This document shows, piece by piece, positions 55,385-63,440 of a stretch of 64,000 bases of DNA. The stretch is from Roseateles puraquae. Lineage in GTDB: Bacteria; Pseudomonadota; Gammaproteobacteria; Burkholderiales; Burkholderiaceae_C. Made by a program: the position numbers and the translations under genes. Positions within the stretch are counted from its first letter, which is position 1. The number at the start of each line of letters is the position of its first letter. The notes beneath the pieces are model-generated. The model saw nothing but the letters and a program-made list of their open reading frames with translations, had not been told where the DNA came from and did not search any database. The stretch is from assembly GCF_002205845.1 (NCBI RefSeq), contig NZ_NISI01000001.1, positions 1,054,001 through 1,118,000 on the forward strand, in the 5' to 3' direction.

Positions 55385-56008
55385 GTGAGCAAGGGCAAGA
55401 TCCTGGTCGTCGACGACGACCGACTGGTGCTGGCAACGCTGAGCTATGGGCTCACGCAGGCCGGTTTCGAGGTCATCGACGCCGACAACGGTGACGACGC
55501 CATCCTGCTGGCCCGCGAGCACCGGCCGGCGCTGGCCCTGCTGGACATCCGCATGGAAGGCCTCACCGGCTTCGACGTGGCGGCCTACCTGCGGGAGTAC
55601 CTGCAGACGCCGTTCATGTTCCTGTCGGCCTTTGCCGATGAAGCGACGGTGGCCAAGGTGATGGAGCTGGGCGCCGTGGCCTACCTCGTCAAACCCCTGG
55701 ACATCTCACAGATCGTGCCGGCGGTGGAGGCCGCCTTCGCCCGCTCGACCGCGCAAGCCGGCGCCGCCGCCACGCCGGCCGCGGCACTGCAGGCACCCGC
55801 CAGCGCGGCGCCGTCCGAGTTGCCCGTCCAGCTGGATGCGACCGCGCTGGCCGTGGGCATCCTGATGCATCGCTACTCGCTGCCGCGCGACGAGGCGCTG
55901 AGCCGGCTGATGAGCCTGGCCTCGGCGGACGGCCACAGCCTGCCAGAACAGGCGCGGCGCATCGTGGACGCGGTGGAACTGCTGGCCCGCCCGGGGCAGG
56001 TGGGCTGA
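55385..56008 (+). CDS. Response regulator with ANTAR (RNA-binding) output
   Basis: A 207-residue regulator starting with GTG at 55385 (GAGGGG upstream). Receiver domain with phosphoacceptor Asp54 in LALLDIRMEG, a proline/alanine linker (about 120-145), and a C-terminal ANTAR domain (LDATALAVGILMHRYSLPRD and EALSRLMSLASADGHSLPEQ). ANTAR domains bind dual hairpins in nascent RNA to block termination. The upstream HisKA_2 kinase is the likely partner. The RNA target is not evident in this window. Confidence 0.92.
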   Translation: MSKGKILVVDDDRLVLATLSYGLTQAGFEVIDADNGDDAILLAREHRPALALLDIRMEGLTGFDVAAYLREYLQTPFMFLSAFADEATVAKVMELGAVAYLVKPLDISQIVPAVEAAFARSTAQAGAAATPAAALQAPASAAPSELPVQLDATALAVGILMHRYSLPRDEALSRLMSLASADGHSLPEQARRIVDAVELLARPGQVG

Positions 56009-57361
56009 TCAGCCGGCCAGCGTGAAGTAAAAACGCGCGCCCTCACCCACCGCCGACTCGGCCCAGACCTCGCCGCCATGCCGGCGCACGATGCGCCGCA
56101 CCAGGGCCAGGCCCACGCCGGTACCCTGGAAATCGCTGGCACTGTGCAGGCGCTGGAACACGCCGAACAGCCGCTCGGCAAATCGCATGTCGAAGCCCGC
56201 GCCGTTGTCGCTGACGACGAAGACGCGCTTGCCGCCCTGCTGCACGCAGCCAAAACTGATCTCGGCCCGCTCGACCTTGGCGCTGTACTTCCAGGCATTG
56301 CCCAGCAGGTTCTCCAGCACCATGCGCAGCAGCGTCGGGTCGCCCTGCACCACGAGACCCGGCTCGATCGTCAGCACCAGCTCACGCTGCGGCGCCGTGC
56401 GGCGGATCTCCTCCATCACGAAACCCGCCTGCTGCGACAGATTCACCGGCTGGCTGGACAGTGGCCGCGTGGTCAGCTGGCTCAGCGACAGCAGCGAATC
56501 GATCATGCAGTTCATGCGTGCTGCTGCACTCATGACCCGGTCGAGATGGTCATTGCCGACCCGGTCGAGCCGGCCGCCGTAGTCTTCCTTCAGGATGCGT
56601 GCGAACCCCTCCACGACGCGCAAGGGCGCGCGCAGGTCGTGGGAGACGGTGTAGCTGAAGGATTCATGCTCGGCCGACAGGTCAGGCTGGGCTGCCACGA
56701 CCGGCACCGGCACCGGTACGGCGTTGTCATTCACGAGCTCGGCGGTACCGAGGTAGCCGGCAAAGTGGCCCTGGGCGTCGATGCAAGGCAGGCCGCGCAA
56801 GCGCCAACGGGCCTGGCCGTCCACGGCGGTCAGCTCCAGGCCGGCAAAGGGCTGGTGGGCGTCGAGCCGCTCGCGCAACTGGCCGGCGGGCTCGGCCGCT
56901 TCAAATCGATCCCACAGCTGCTGGGTCGACAGGCTGGCCCCCACCCAGCTCGACGAAGGTGCACCCTGGGGCGCCTGCCAACGCACCAGCCGGTGCTCGG
57001 CGTCGGTCGCCCACTGCCAGTCGGGTTGGAGCTGCACCTGCATCAGCAATTGCTGGCGCGCCTCGCGCAACGGCTCGGCCAGGCGTTGGCGCGTCAGACG
57101 CACGCCGGCATGCCAACCCAGGGCCGCTGCCACCAGCACCATCACGCCGGTGAAGAAAGCCGTCAGGACCAGTGCCGCATGCACGATACCGACTTCGCCG
57201 CCCCAGACCCGCATCAGCGCCAGCACGACAAGCGCGCCCAGCACCAGCATCAGCAGCGCCGAGGCGCCCAGACCCAGCACCAGCAGCCGCATCGGCAGGC
57301 GTCGCTCCTGGCGGCGCGACGTGACCGCGCTGTCCTCACTGAGGCTGTTCATGCGCGGCAT
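56009..57361 (-). CDS. Membrane sensor histidine kinase
   Basis: A 450-residue HisKA kinase with two transmembrane segments (about residues 27-50 and 59-82), a PAS-like region (about 108-215, with LQPDWQWATDAEHRLVRWQ), and HisKA His241 in FSYTVSHDLRAPLRVVEGFA. The ATPase domain shows VLENLLGNAWKYS, VSDNGAGFDMRFAERLFGVF and GVGLALVRRIVRRHGGEVWA. No response regulator is next to it on the same strand. The start is uncertain between 57361 and 57352. Its 3' end meets the ANTAR regulator gene end to end. Confidence 0.92.
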   Translation of the reverse strand: MPRMNSLSEDSAVTSRRQERRLPMRLLVLGLGASALLMLVLGALVVLALMRVWGGEVGIVHAALVLTAFFTGVMVLVAAALGWHAGVRLTRQRLAEPLREARQQLLMQVQLQPDWQWATDAEHRLVRWQAPQGAPSSSWVGASLSTQQLWDRFEAAEPAGQLRERLDAHQPFAGLELTAVDGQARWRLRGLPCIDAQGHFAGYLGTAELVNDNAVPVPVPVVAAQPDLSAEHESFSYTVSHDLRAPLRVVEGFARILKEDYGGRLDRVGNDHLDRVMSAAARMNCMIDSLLSLSQLTTRPLSSQPVNLSQQAGFVMEEIRRTAPQRELVLTIEPGLVVQGDPTLLRMVLENLLGNAWKYSAKVERAEISFGCVQQGGKRVFVVSDNGAGFDMRFAERLFGVFQRLHSASDFQGTGVGLALVRRIVRRHGGEVWAESAVGEGARFYFTLAG

Positions 57362-57526
57362 TGTAGGCAGCGCCTCGCAGGCTCCACCCCTGCAAACTAT
57401 CGGGTGTTGGCTCATGTCAATAACCACTGCCGGTCGGGCCGAAACTGTGCATTCCTTCGCGGCGCCACCCCCTGCCACCCGCGATACATTTCGAAATGCC
57501 GAGTCTCCAGACCCGCTGACCTCTTC

Positions 57527-57892
57527 ATGACCGCCTCATCCCCTGCCCTGCTCGACCCCGAGGCGATCCGCCGGTTGCGCGAACTCGACCCGAGCGGCGG
57601 CAACAAGCTGCTGGAGCGGGTGGTCCATGCCTTTTCCAACTCGTTGGAGCGTTTGCTGCCGGACCTTGCCCGTGCCCGCGCGGGCGAGGCCCTGGACCTC
57701 ACCGTCATCCGGCATGTCAGCCACACACTCAAGTCTTCGTCTGCCAGCCTGGGCGCCCTGGCGCTGTCGGCCCGCTGTGCCGACATCGAGGCGATGGCCC
57801 GGGATGGTCACACCCAAGGCCTGACCGAACAGCTGGACGCTATGCTGCAAGACATCCAACAGGTGCGCACGGCCCTGGCCGCGTTGCTGTGA
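57527..57892 (+). CDS. Hpt phosphotransfer domain protein
   Basis: A 121-residue single Hpt domain. Phosphorylatable His66 is in IRHVSHTLKSSSASLGALAL, matching the Hpt HxxKGS-like pattern. It should shuttle phosphoryl groups between a hybrid kinase or kinase and a receiver. The stop overlaps the start of the next gene (GTGA), so the next protein's receiver is the likely partner. Upstream start is the ATG at 57527. Confidence 0.92.
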   Translation: MTASSPALLDPEAIRRLRELDPSGGNKLLERVVHAFSNSLERLLPDLARARAGEALDLTVIRHVSHTLKSSSASLGALALSARCADIEAMARDGHTQGLTEQLDAMLQDIQQVRTALAALL

Positions 57893-60126
57893 CCCCCAGT
57901 CCCATGGTGCCCATCGGTCAAGCCCTCGACGATCTGCCGCCGCGCCCCCGGGTGCTGCTGGTGGACGACGACGAAGTCAACCTGCTGCTGACGGCCGCCG
58001 CCCTGCGCGAACGCGGCTTCGAGGTCACCGAAGCCGCCAGCGGCAGCCAGGCGCTCGGCCTGCTCTCCAGCCGCACGCCGGATGTCGTCGTGCTCGATGC
58101 GCTGATGCCCGAGCTGGATGGCTTCGAGACCTGCTCGCTGCTGCGCGCCACGCCGGGCTTCGAGTCGCTGCCCGTGCTGATGCTCACCGGCCTCGACGAC
58201 GAAGCCTCCATCAACCGCGCCTACCAGGCCGGCGCCACCGATTTCTTCGTCAAGTCGTCTCAATGGAGCCTGCTGGACGGCCGCCTGCGCTACCTGCTGC
58301 GCAGCTCCCGCACGCGGCTGGAGCTTGAACGCAGCAAGGCCAAGCTGGCGCGTGCCCAAGACCTCGCCCGCATGGGCAGCTTCGAGTGGTGGCGCGCCCA
58401 TGCGGGCAGCTTCGCCATCTCGGCCGAAGGCCTGCGGGTGTTCGGCCGCGGGCCGCAAGACCGACTCGACTTCATCGGCGTCATGCGCATGGTGCCGGCG
58501 GATGACCGGCATGTGTTCCTGCGCCTGCTGCGCGACGTCATCGCCCATACCTCGGTCCTCGTGACCGATCTGCCGCTGACCCTGCCCGATGGCCGCCAGC
58601 GCGTGGTGCACATCGAGGCCGAGCCCGAGTTCAACGAACAGGGCAGCGTCAGCGGCTACACCGGCATCCTTCAGGACGTGACCGACCGCCGCCAGGCCGA
58701 GGACCGCATCCGCCAGCTCGCGCATTTCGACGCGCTGACCGGCCTGCCCAACCGCCGCCAGCTCATCTACCGCGTGGAGCGCGCCATCGAGAGCGCCCGC
58801 CGCGGCGGCCATGAGGTGGGCCTGCTGCTGATCGACCTGGATCGCTTCAAGGTCATCAACGACACCCTGGGCCATGCCGCTGGCGACGAGTTGCTGGTGG
58901 AGGTGGGCCGCCGGCTGCGCGGCTGTGTGCGCCATTCCGACCAGATCCTGGAAGGCGTGCTCGACGGCCTGGGCAACCGCAGCCACCGTGGCCTGGAGGC
59001 TGTAGGCCGCCTGGGCGGCGACGAGTTCGTGGCGCTGCTGCCCGAGGTGGCCGACGAACGTGACGCCGAGCGCGTGGCCCAGCGGGTGCTGGATGCCCTG
59101 CGCGAGCCGATCTTCGTGGGCGGCCAGGAATGCTTCGTGACGGCCAGCGTGGGCATTGCGCTGTACCCGCGCGACGGCCAGACCATGGCCGACCTCCTGC
59201 GCAACTCCGACGTCGCCATGTACGCCGTCAAGAGCCAGGGCCGCAATGCCTCGGCCGTGTACTCGCCGCAGCTGGCCGGCCACGGCAAGCAGAAGCTGGA
59301 GCTGGAGAGCGCCCTGCACAAGGCGCTGGAGCGCAACGAGATCGTGCTGCACTACCAGCCCAAGATCGACGTGCGCGCCGCCCGCATGGTGGGCGCCGAA
59401 GCCCTCATGCGTTGGCAGCGTGGCAACACGCTGGTGCCACCGGCCGATTTCATTCCGCTGGCTGAGGAAACCGGCCTCATCGTGCCGCTGTCCGAATGGG
59501 CCCTGAAGGAAGCCGCGCGCCAGGCCAAGCTGTGGCAGCTGCAGTTCGGCTTTTCGGACTCCATCGCCGTCAATCTGCCCAGCCGCCTGTTCGAGCGCAC
59601 CGATCTCGTCGAGCACATCCACCAATGCGTCAGCGCCTACGGCGTGCCGCACCGCTCCATCCAGCTCGAGATCACCGAGAACAACCTGATGAAGGACCTG
59701 CAGAACGTCATCCCGTCTCTGCATCGTCTGAACGAAGTCGGCGTGGAGATCTCCATCGACGACTTCGGCACGGGCTACTCGTCCCTCGCCTACCTCACCA
59801 CGCTGCCCATCTCCGAGGTCAAGGTCGACCGCACCTTCGTGCGCGACCTGGGCATCACGCCCCAGAGCTCGGCCGTCGTCACGGCCATCATCGCCCTGGC
59901 CCGCGCCCTGGGCCTGCGCGTGATTGCCGAAGGCGTGGAGACCCTGCGCCAGATGGAGGTGCTGCACCGCCTGGGCTGCTCGCTGATGCAGGGCTTCCTG
60001 TTCAGCAAGCCGCTGCCCGCCGATGAGCTGGAGCGCTGGATCGCCCAGACCGTGCTGCCCCGCAAGGCCCCCTGGATCACCCAGGCCGACCCGAGCGTCG
60101 ACCTGCTCACCCGCGGACAAAGCTGA
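57889..60126 (+). CDS. REC-PAS-GGDEF-EAL cyclic-di-GMP protein
   Basis: A 745-residue response regulator. Receiver with Asp70 (VVVLDALMPELDGF), PAS (about 175-270), GGDEF (about 285-440; motif GGDEF at 376-380) and EAL (about 475-735). The EAL domain looks catalytically intact: EALMRW, DDFGTGYSSL, KVDRTF and AEGVET are visible. In the GGDEF domain an extra ~19 residues separate RHSD (348-351) from VGRLGGDEF, altering the I-site spacing. Starts with GTG at 57889 overlapping the Hpt stop; an ATG at 57904 is an alternative. Confidence 0.94.
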   Translation: MTPSPMVPIGQALDDLPPRPRVLLVDDDEVNLLLTAAALRERGFEVTEAASGSQALGLLSSRTPDVVVLDALMPELDGFETCSLLRATPGFESLPVLMLTGLDDEASINRAYQAGATDFFVKSSQWSLLDGRLRYLLRSSRTRLELERSKAKLARAQDLARMGSFEWWRAHAGSFAISAEGLRVFGRGPQDRLDFIGVMRMVPADDRHVFLRLLRDVIAHTSVLVTDLPLTLPDGRQRVVHIEAEPEFNEQGSVSGYTGILQDVTDRRQAEDRIRQLAHFDALTGLPNRRQLIYRVERAIESARRGGHEVGLLLIDLDRFKVINDTLGHAAGDELLVEVGRRLRGCVRHSDQILEGVLDGLGNRSHRGLEAVGRLGGDEFVALLPEVADERDAERVAQRVLDALREPIFVGGQECFVTASVGIALYPRDGQTMADLLRNSDVAMYAVKSQGRNASAVYSPQLAGHGKQKLELESALHKALERNEIVLHYQPKIDVRAARMVGAEALMRWQRGNTLVPPADFIPLAEETGLIVPLSEWALKEAARQAKLWQLQFGFSDSIAVNLPSRLFERTDLVEHIHQCVSAYGVPHRSIQLEITENNLMKDLQNVIPSLHRLNEVGVEISIDDFGTGYSSLAYLTTLPISEVKVDRTFVRDLGITPQSSAVVTAIIALARALGLRVIAEGVETLRQMEVLHRLGCSLMQGFLFSKPLPADELERWIAQTVLPRKAPWITQADPSVDLLTRGQS

Positions 60127-61994
60127 TGCGCTCGCAACTCCCGCCCGCCCAACTGGCCAAGGCGGCCCTGCAGCGCCTCGCCCAGGCCCGGCTCGAACCC
60201 ACGCCCGAAAACTACGCCCGCGCCTACGCCATCGAGGCCGGTGGCGAACCTGCTGCCGCGAGCACCGCCGTGCCCGAGCGCGTGCAGCAGCTGCTGTCCA
60301 AGCTGATCAGCCTGGCCCTGCCCAGCGGCAGCACCCGGCAGGAGCTGCAGACGTCCTTGCGCGAGCAGCGCCTGGACGAGCTCCAGCGCCAGGTCGACCG
60401 CCTGCTCGACGTGGCGGGCCCCGGCGCCCAGGCCGAGGCGCTCGCCCAGGCCATCGAGCGCTTGGTGCGCGGCCTGGAGCGCGGCGGCCGGCACTGGACG
60501 GTGGCCCGCAAGAAGGACGGCATCTTCCGCGCGCTGGAACTGAGCCGCAACGACAGCGGCAAGCTCATCAAGCGCCTGACCCAGCTGATCGCCAGCTGGG
60601 ACAAGGATGGCGAAGGCAGCGACGTCGAGACCGACGACGACGGCGGCACACCGAGCCAGCTGTTTGCCGACAGCGGCTTCATGGACTCCGGCAGCTTTGG
60701 CGACACGGGCTTTCGCGACAGCAGCGGCTTCGGTGAACTCAGCCGCACGGGCACCCGTGACCCCGTCCCTGCCGCAGCGCCTGACGCCACGCCGCACTGG
60801 CTGAACCTGTCGGGCGAGCTCAACGGCACCGTGCGCCATGCACTGCGCTCGCCGGCCACCGAGGCCACACCGGCCGATGCCCTCATCCGCGAGCTGGACG
60901 CTGCGCAGGCCGAACTGAAGGGCCAGGGCGCCACACCCGAGCGGGCGGCCCAGATGGCGGCCCTGTGCCTGCGCGCGCGGCACCTGCTCGACCATCGCCG
61001 GCACCTGTTCGACGAGCTGGGTGGCCTATGCCGGGAGCTCAGCGAAAGCCTGGTGGACCTGGCCGAGGACGACTCCTGGGCCCGCGGCCAGGCGGAGGCC
61101 ATGACCAACACCCTGGCGCAGGGCCTGTCGGGCCGCGGTGTGCGCACGGTGTCGGAGCTGCTGGCGGGTACCCGCGAACGCCAGCGCAGCCTGCGCGAAG
61201 AGCGCTCACGCGCACGCGATGCGCTCAAGGGCCTGATCCAGCGCATGCTGTCTGAGCTGGGCGAACTCGGCCAGCACACCGACCGCTTCCAGAGCAGCGT
61301 GGGCCGCTACGCCGAAGCCATCGAGCATGCCGACTCCCTGGAGAGCCTGGCCGGCACGGTGCGCGAGATGGTCGAAGAAAGCCGCAGCGTGCAGAGCCTC
61401 GTGGCCCAGACGCAGCAGCGGCTGACCCTGGAGCACGACCGCGCCGCGGCCCTCACCCAGCGGGTGGACGAACTCGAGACCGAACTGCGCCGCCTGTCCA
61501 ACGAGGTCCACACCGACCAGCTCACCCAGGTCGCCAACCGCCGCGGCCTCATCCAGGCCTTCGGCATCGAGCAGGCCAAGTCTGAACGCGAGTCGACTCG
61601 CGTGGCCCTGGCCCTGCTGGACATCGACAACTTCAAGAAGCTCAACGACAGCCTCGGCCACCATGCGGGCGACATCGCGCTGAAGTCGCTCGCCGAGCGC
61701 GCCCAGGCGTCGCTGCGCCCCGGCGACATGGTGGCGCGCTACGGCGGCGAGGAGTTCGTGCTGATGCTGCCCAACACGCCGCTGGACGAAGCCCAGCAGG
61801 TGCTGGTGCGCCTGCAGCGCTCGCTGTCCACCGCCCTCTTCAACCACGAGGGCAAGGACGTCTTCGTGACCTTCTCGGCCGGCGTCACGCTCTACCGGCC
61901 CGGCGAAACGCTGGAAGCCGCCCTCGACCGCGCCGACGTCGCGCTGTACGAAGCCAAGCACACCGGCAAGAACCGGGCCTGCGTGGCCGAATAA
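60126..61994 (+). CDS. Diguanylate cyclase (GGDEF)
   Basis: A 622-residue protein with a long helical, coiled-coil-rich N-terminal region (about 1-450; no transmembrane segment) and a C-terminal GGDEF domain (about 460-622). The active-site motif is GGEEF and the I-site is RPGD five residues before it, so both synthesis and feedback inhibition are expected. The ATG overlaps the previous stop by one base (TGATG), so it is cotranscribed with the Hpt and REC-GGDEF-EAL genes. Confidence 0.94.
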   Translation: MRSQLPPAQLAKAALQRLAQARLEPTPENYARAYAIEAGGEPAAASTAVPERVQQLLSKLISLALPSGSTRQELQTSLREQRLDELQRQVDRLLDVAGPGAQAEALAQAIERLVRGLERGGRHWTVARKKDGIFRALELSRNDSGKLIKRLTQLIASWDKDGEGSDVETDDDGGTPSQLFADSGFMDSGSFGDTGFRDSSGFGELSRTGTRDPVPAAAPDATPHWLNLSGELNGTVRHALRSPATEATPADALIRELDAAQAELKGQGATPERAAQMAALCLRARHLLDHRRHLFDELGGLCRELSESLVDLAEDDSWARGQAEAMTNTLAQGLSGRGVRTVSELLAGTRERQRSLREERSRARDALKGLIQRMLSELGELGQHTDRFQSSVGRYAEAIEHADSLESLAGTVREMVEESRSVQSLVAQTQQRLTLEHDRAAALTQRVDELETELRRLSNEVHTDQLTQVANRRGLIQAFGIEQAKSERESTRVALALLDIDNFKKLNDSLGHHAGDIALKSLAERAQASLRPGDMVARYGGEEFVLMLPNTPLDEAQQVLVRLQRSLSTALFNHEGKDVFVTFSAGVTLYRPGETLEAALDRADVALYEAKHTGKNRACVAE

Positions 61995-62000
61995 GCCACA

Positions 62001-62018
62001 CCTCGCCGCGCGGCGAGG
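62001..62018. terminator. Short palindromic hairpin between convergent genes
   Basis: CCTCGCCGC directly followed by GCGGCGAGG, a perfect 18-base palindrome that can form a 7-bp stem with a GCGC loop. It sits in the 43 bp gap between the diguanylate cyclase and the soluble receptor. There is no T tract on either strand, so terminator function is uncertain. Confidence 0.4.
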
Positions 62019-62037
62019 CCCCGCGGCCCTGCCCGGC

Positions 62038-63384
62038 TCAGAAGCTGAACGCCAGCCTCAAGCCACCCCAGTGCCGCCCCTGCACGACGATGGGCGCGGC
62101 GGCTTCCTTCAGCACGACGAAGCGGCCTCCGCCCATGTCTCGGCGGTAGGTCTGCAGCAGGAAGGGCCGGGTGTTGCGGGCCGAGGCCAGGCCGGTGCGA
62201 TCATTGAAGATGCGGCGGTAGCGGCTGTTGGCCGTGTTCCAGACGGTGTCGCCCGGCCGCTGGGCCTGGCAGTACTTGCGGTTGTGCGTGGCGATGTAGC
62301 CGTTGCGGTCGGCCGCGATGCAGAACACGATGCGATCGCTCACGCCGAGCATCTTCTCCTGCACCGCGGGGAAGAGCCGGTCCGTCAGCTGGCAAAAGCG
62401 CGTGGTGTGCTGCTGAGGCGAGGTCCCGTCAATCGGCCGGTAGCTCTCGTCGAACAGGTCGGCCACGGAGATCTGGCCGTCGCGCAGCGCGGCCTCCAGC
62501 AGCCCGGCGATCTCGCCAGCAGCCTGCTGCGCCGTGCGGATGAGGGGCATGTCGTCCACCTCGACCCCGCTTTCGGCAATCTGCTCGACCAGGTCCTCCG
62601 CCATGCGCAGGAAGCGGTCGCTGCCATCGAAGGCCACCTTCAGCCCGTGCGAGGCCTGCGTGACCTCGCGGTCCAGCTCATGCGCGCGTTCGTTGAGCAA
62701 CTGCATCTGCTGACCGCTGTCGGCAGCCGAGGCGGCGATGCGCTGCACGTCCTGCTCCACGGCGCTGAACGCCGCATGGATCTGGCTGGGCTTGGCGGGG
62801 TTCTCGGTCAGCTCCGCACTGAAGCGATCGATGCGGTCCTGCAAGCTCGCGATGGCACTGACGATGGCCTTGGACGAGGCTTCCACCTGCCCCGCCAGCG
62901 CCTTCACGGCCTCGGCGACGACGGCAAAACCGCGACCGGCATCCCCCGCGTGCTTGGCCTCGACGGCGGCGTTGAAGGCCACCAGCCGGGTCTGCAGGGA
63001 GATCTTGGTGATCTCGGCCGCGGCATCCGACACCTGGGCCAGGGTCGTGGCCATGCCGGTGACTTCGCTGCCCACACCCCCGAGCGCACCGCGGGCGCGC
63101 TGCACGGCGGCAGCACTCTCAGCCGTGGCCGCCGTGATGGCCGCCTGCACCTGGCTGATCTGCTGCAGCTGGCGGGCCAGGGCCTGCATGGCTTCGCTCT
63201 GCTGCTGGACCACGCGCTGGGTGTCCTCGAGCGCCCCCCGCACCTCGGCAGCATCCTTGCCGACGGTGGAGATGGACCGTGAGAGTCGTTTGATGACGTT
63301 CAGTGCGGCGCTGTCCTCGCGCCGGGGTGCGTCGTCAGGCACTGCCGCAGGATTCGTTCGTCCCGCCTTGGGCCACTTGAGCAT
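62038..63384 (-). CDS. Cytoplasmic chemoreceptor with C-terminal sensor region
   Basis: A 448-residue soluble receptor without transmembrane segments. The signalling coiled coil is near the N-terminus (about 80-265), with LQTRLVAFNAAVEAKHAGDA and [20 protein letters not shown] as the tip-like sequence. The C-terminal ~150 residues (about 295-448) hold a conserved-looking domain: YRPIDGTSPQQHTTRFCQLT, SDRIVFCIAADRNGYIATHN and LQTYRRDMGGGRFVVLKEAA, which resembles a Cache/PAS-like fold. The order is the reverse of a standard receptor. The following fliA suggests a motility link. Confidence 0.88.
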   Translation of the reverse strand: MLKWPKAGRTNPAAVPDDAPRREDSAALNVIKRLSRSISTVGKDAAEVRGALEDTQRVVQQQSEAMQALARQLQQISQVQAAITAATAESAAAVQRARGALGGVGSEVTGMATTLAQVSDAAAEITKISLQTRLVAFNAAVEAKHAGDAGRGFAVVAEAVKALAGQVEASSKAIVSAIASLQDRIDRFSAELTENPAKPSQIHAAFSAVEQDVQRIAASAADSGQQMQLLNERAHELDREVTQASHGLKVAFDGSDRFLRMAEDLVEQIAESGVEVDDMPLIRTAQQAAGEIAGLLEAALRDGQISVADLFDESYRPIDGTSPQQHTTRFCQLTDRLFPAVQEKMLGVSDRIVFCIAADRNGYIATHNRKYCQAQRPGDTVWNTANSRYRRIFNDRTGLASARNTRPFLLQTYRRDMGGGRFVVLKEAAAPIVVQGRHWGGLRLAFSF

Positions 63385-63440
63385 GCACTTGTCCCCTCGG
63401 TTGGCCGGGAACGAGGCCTCAAGGGCGCCGCCCCGCTAAA

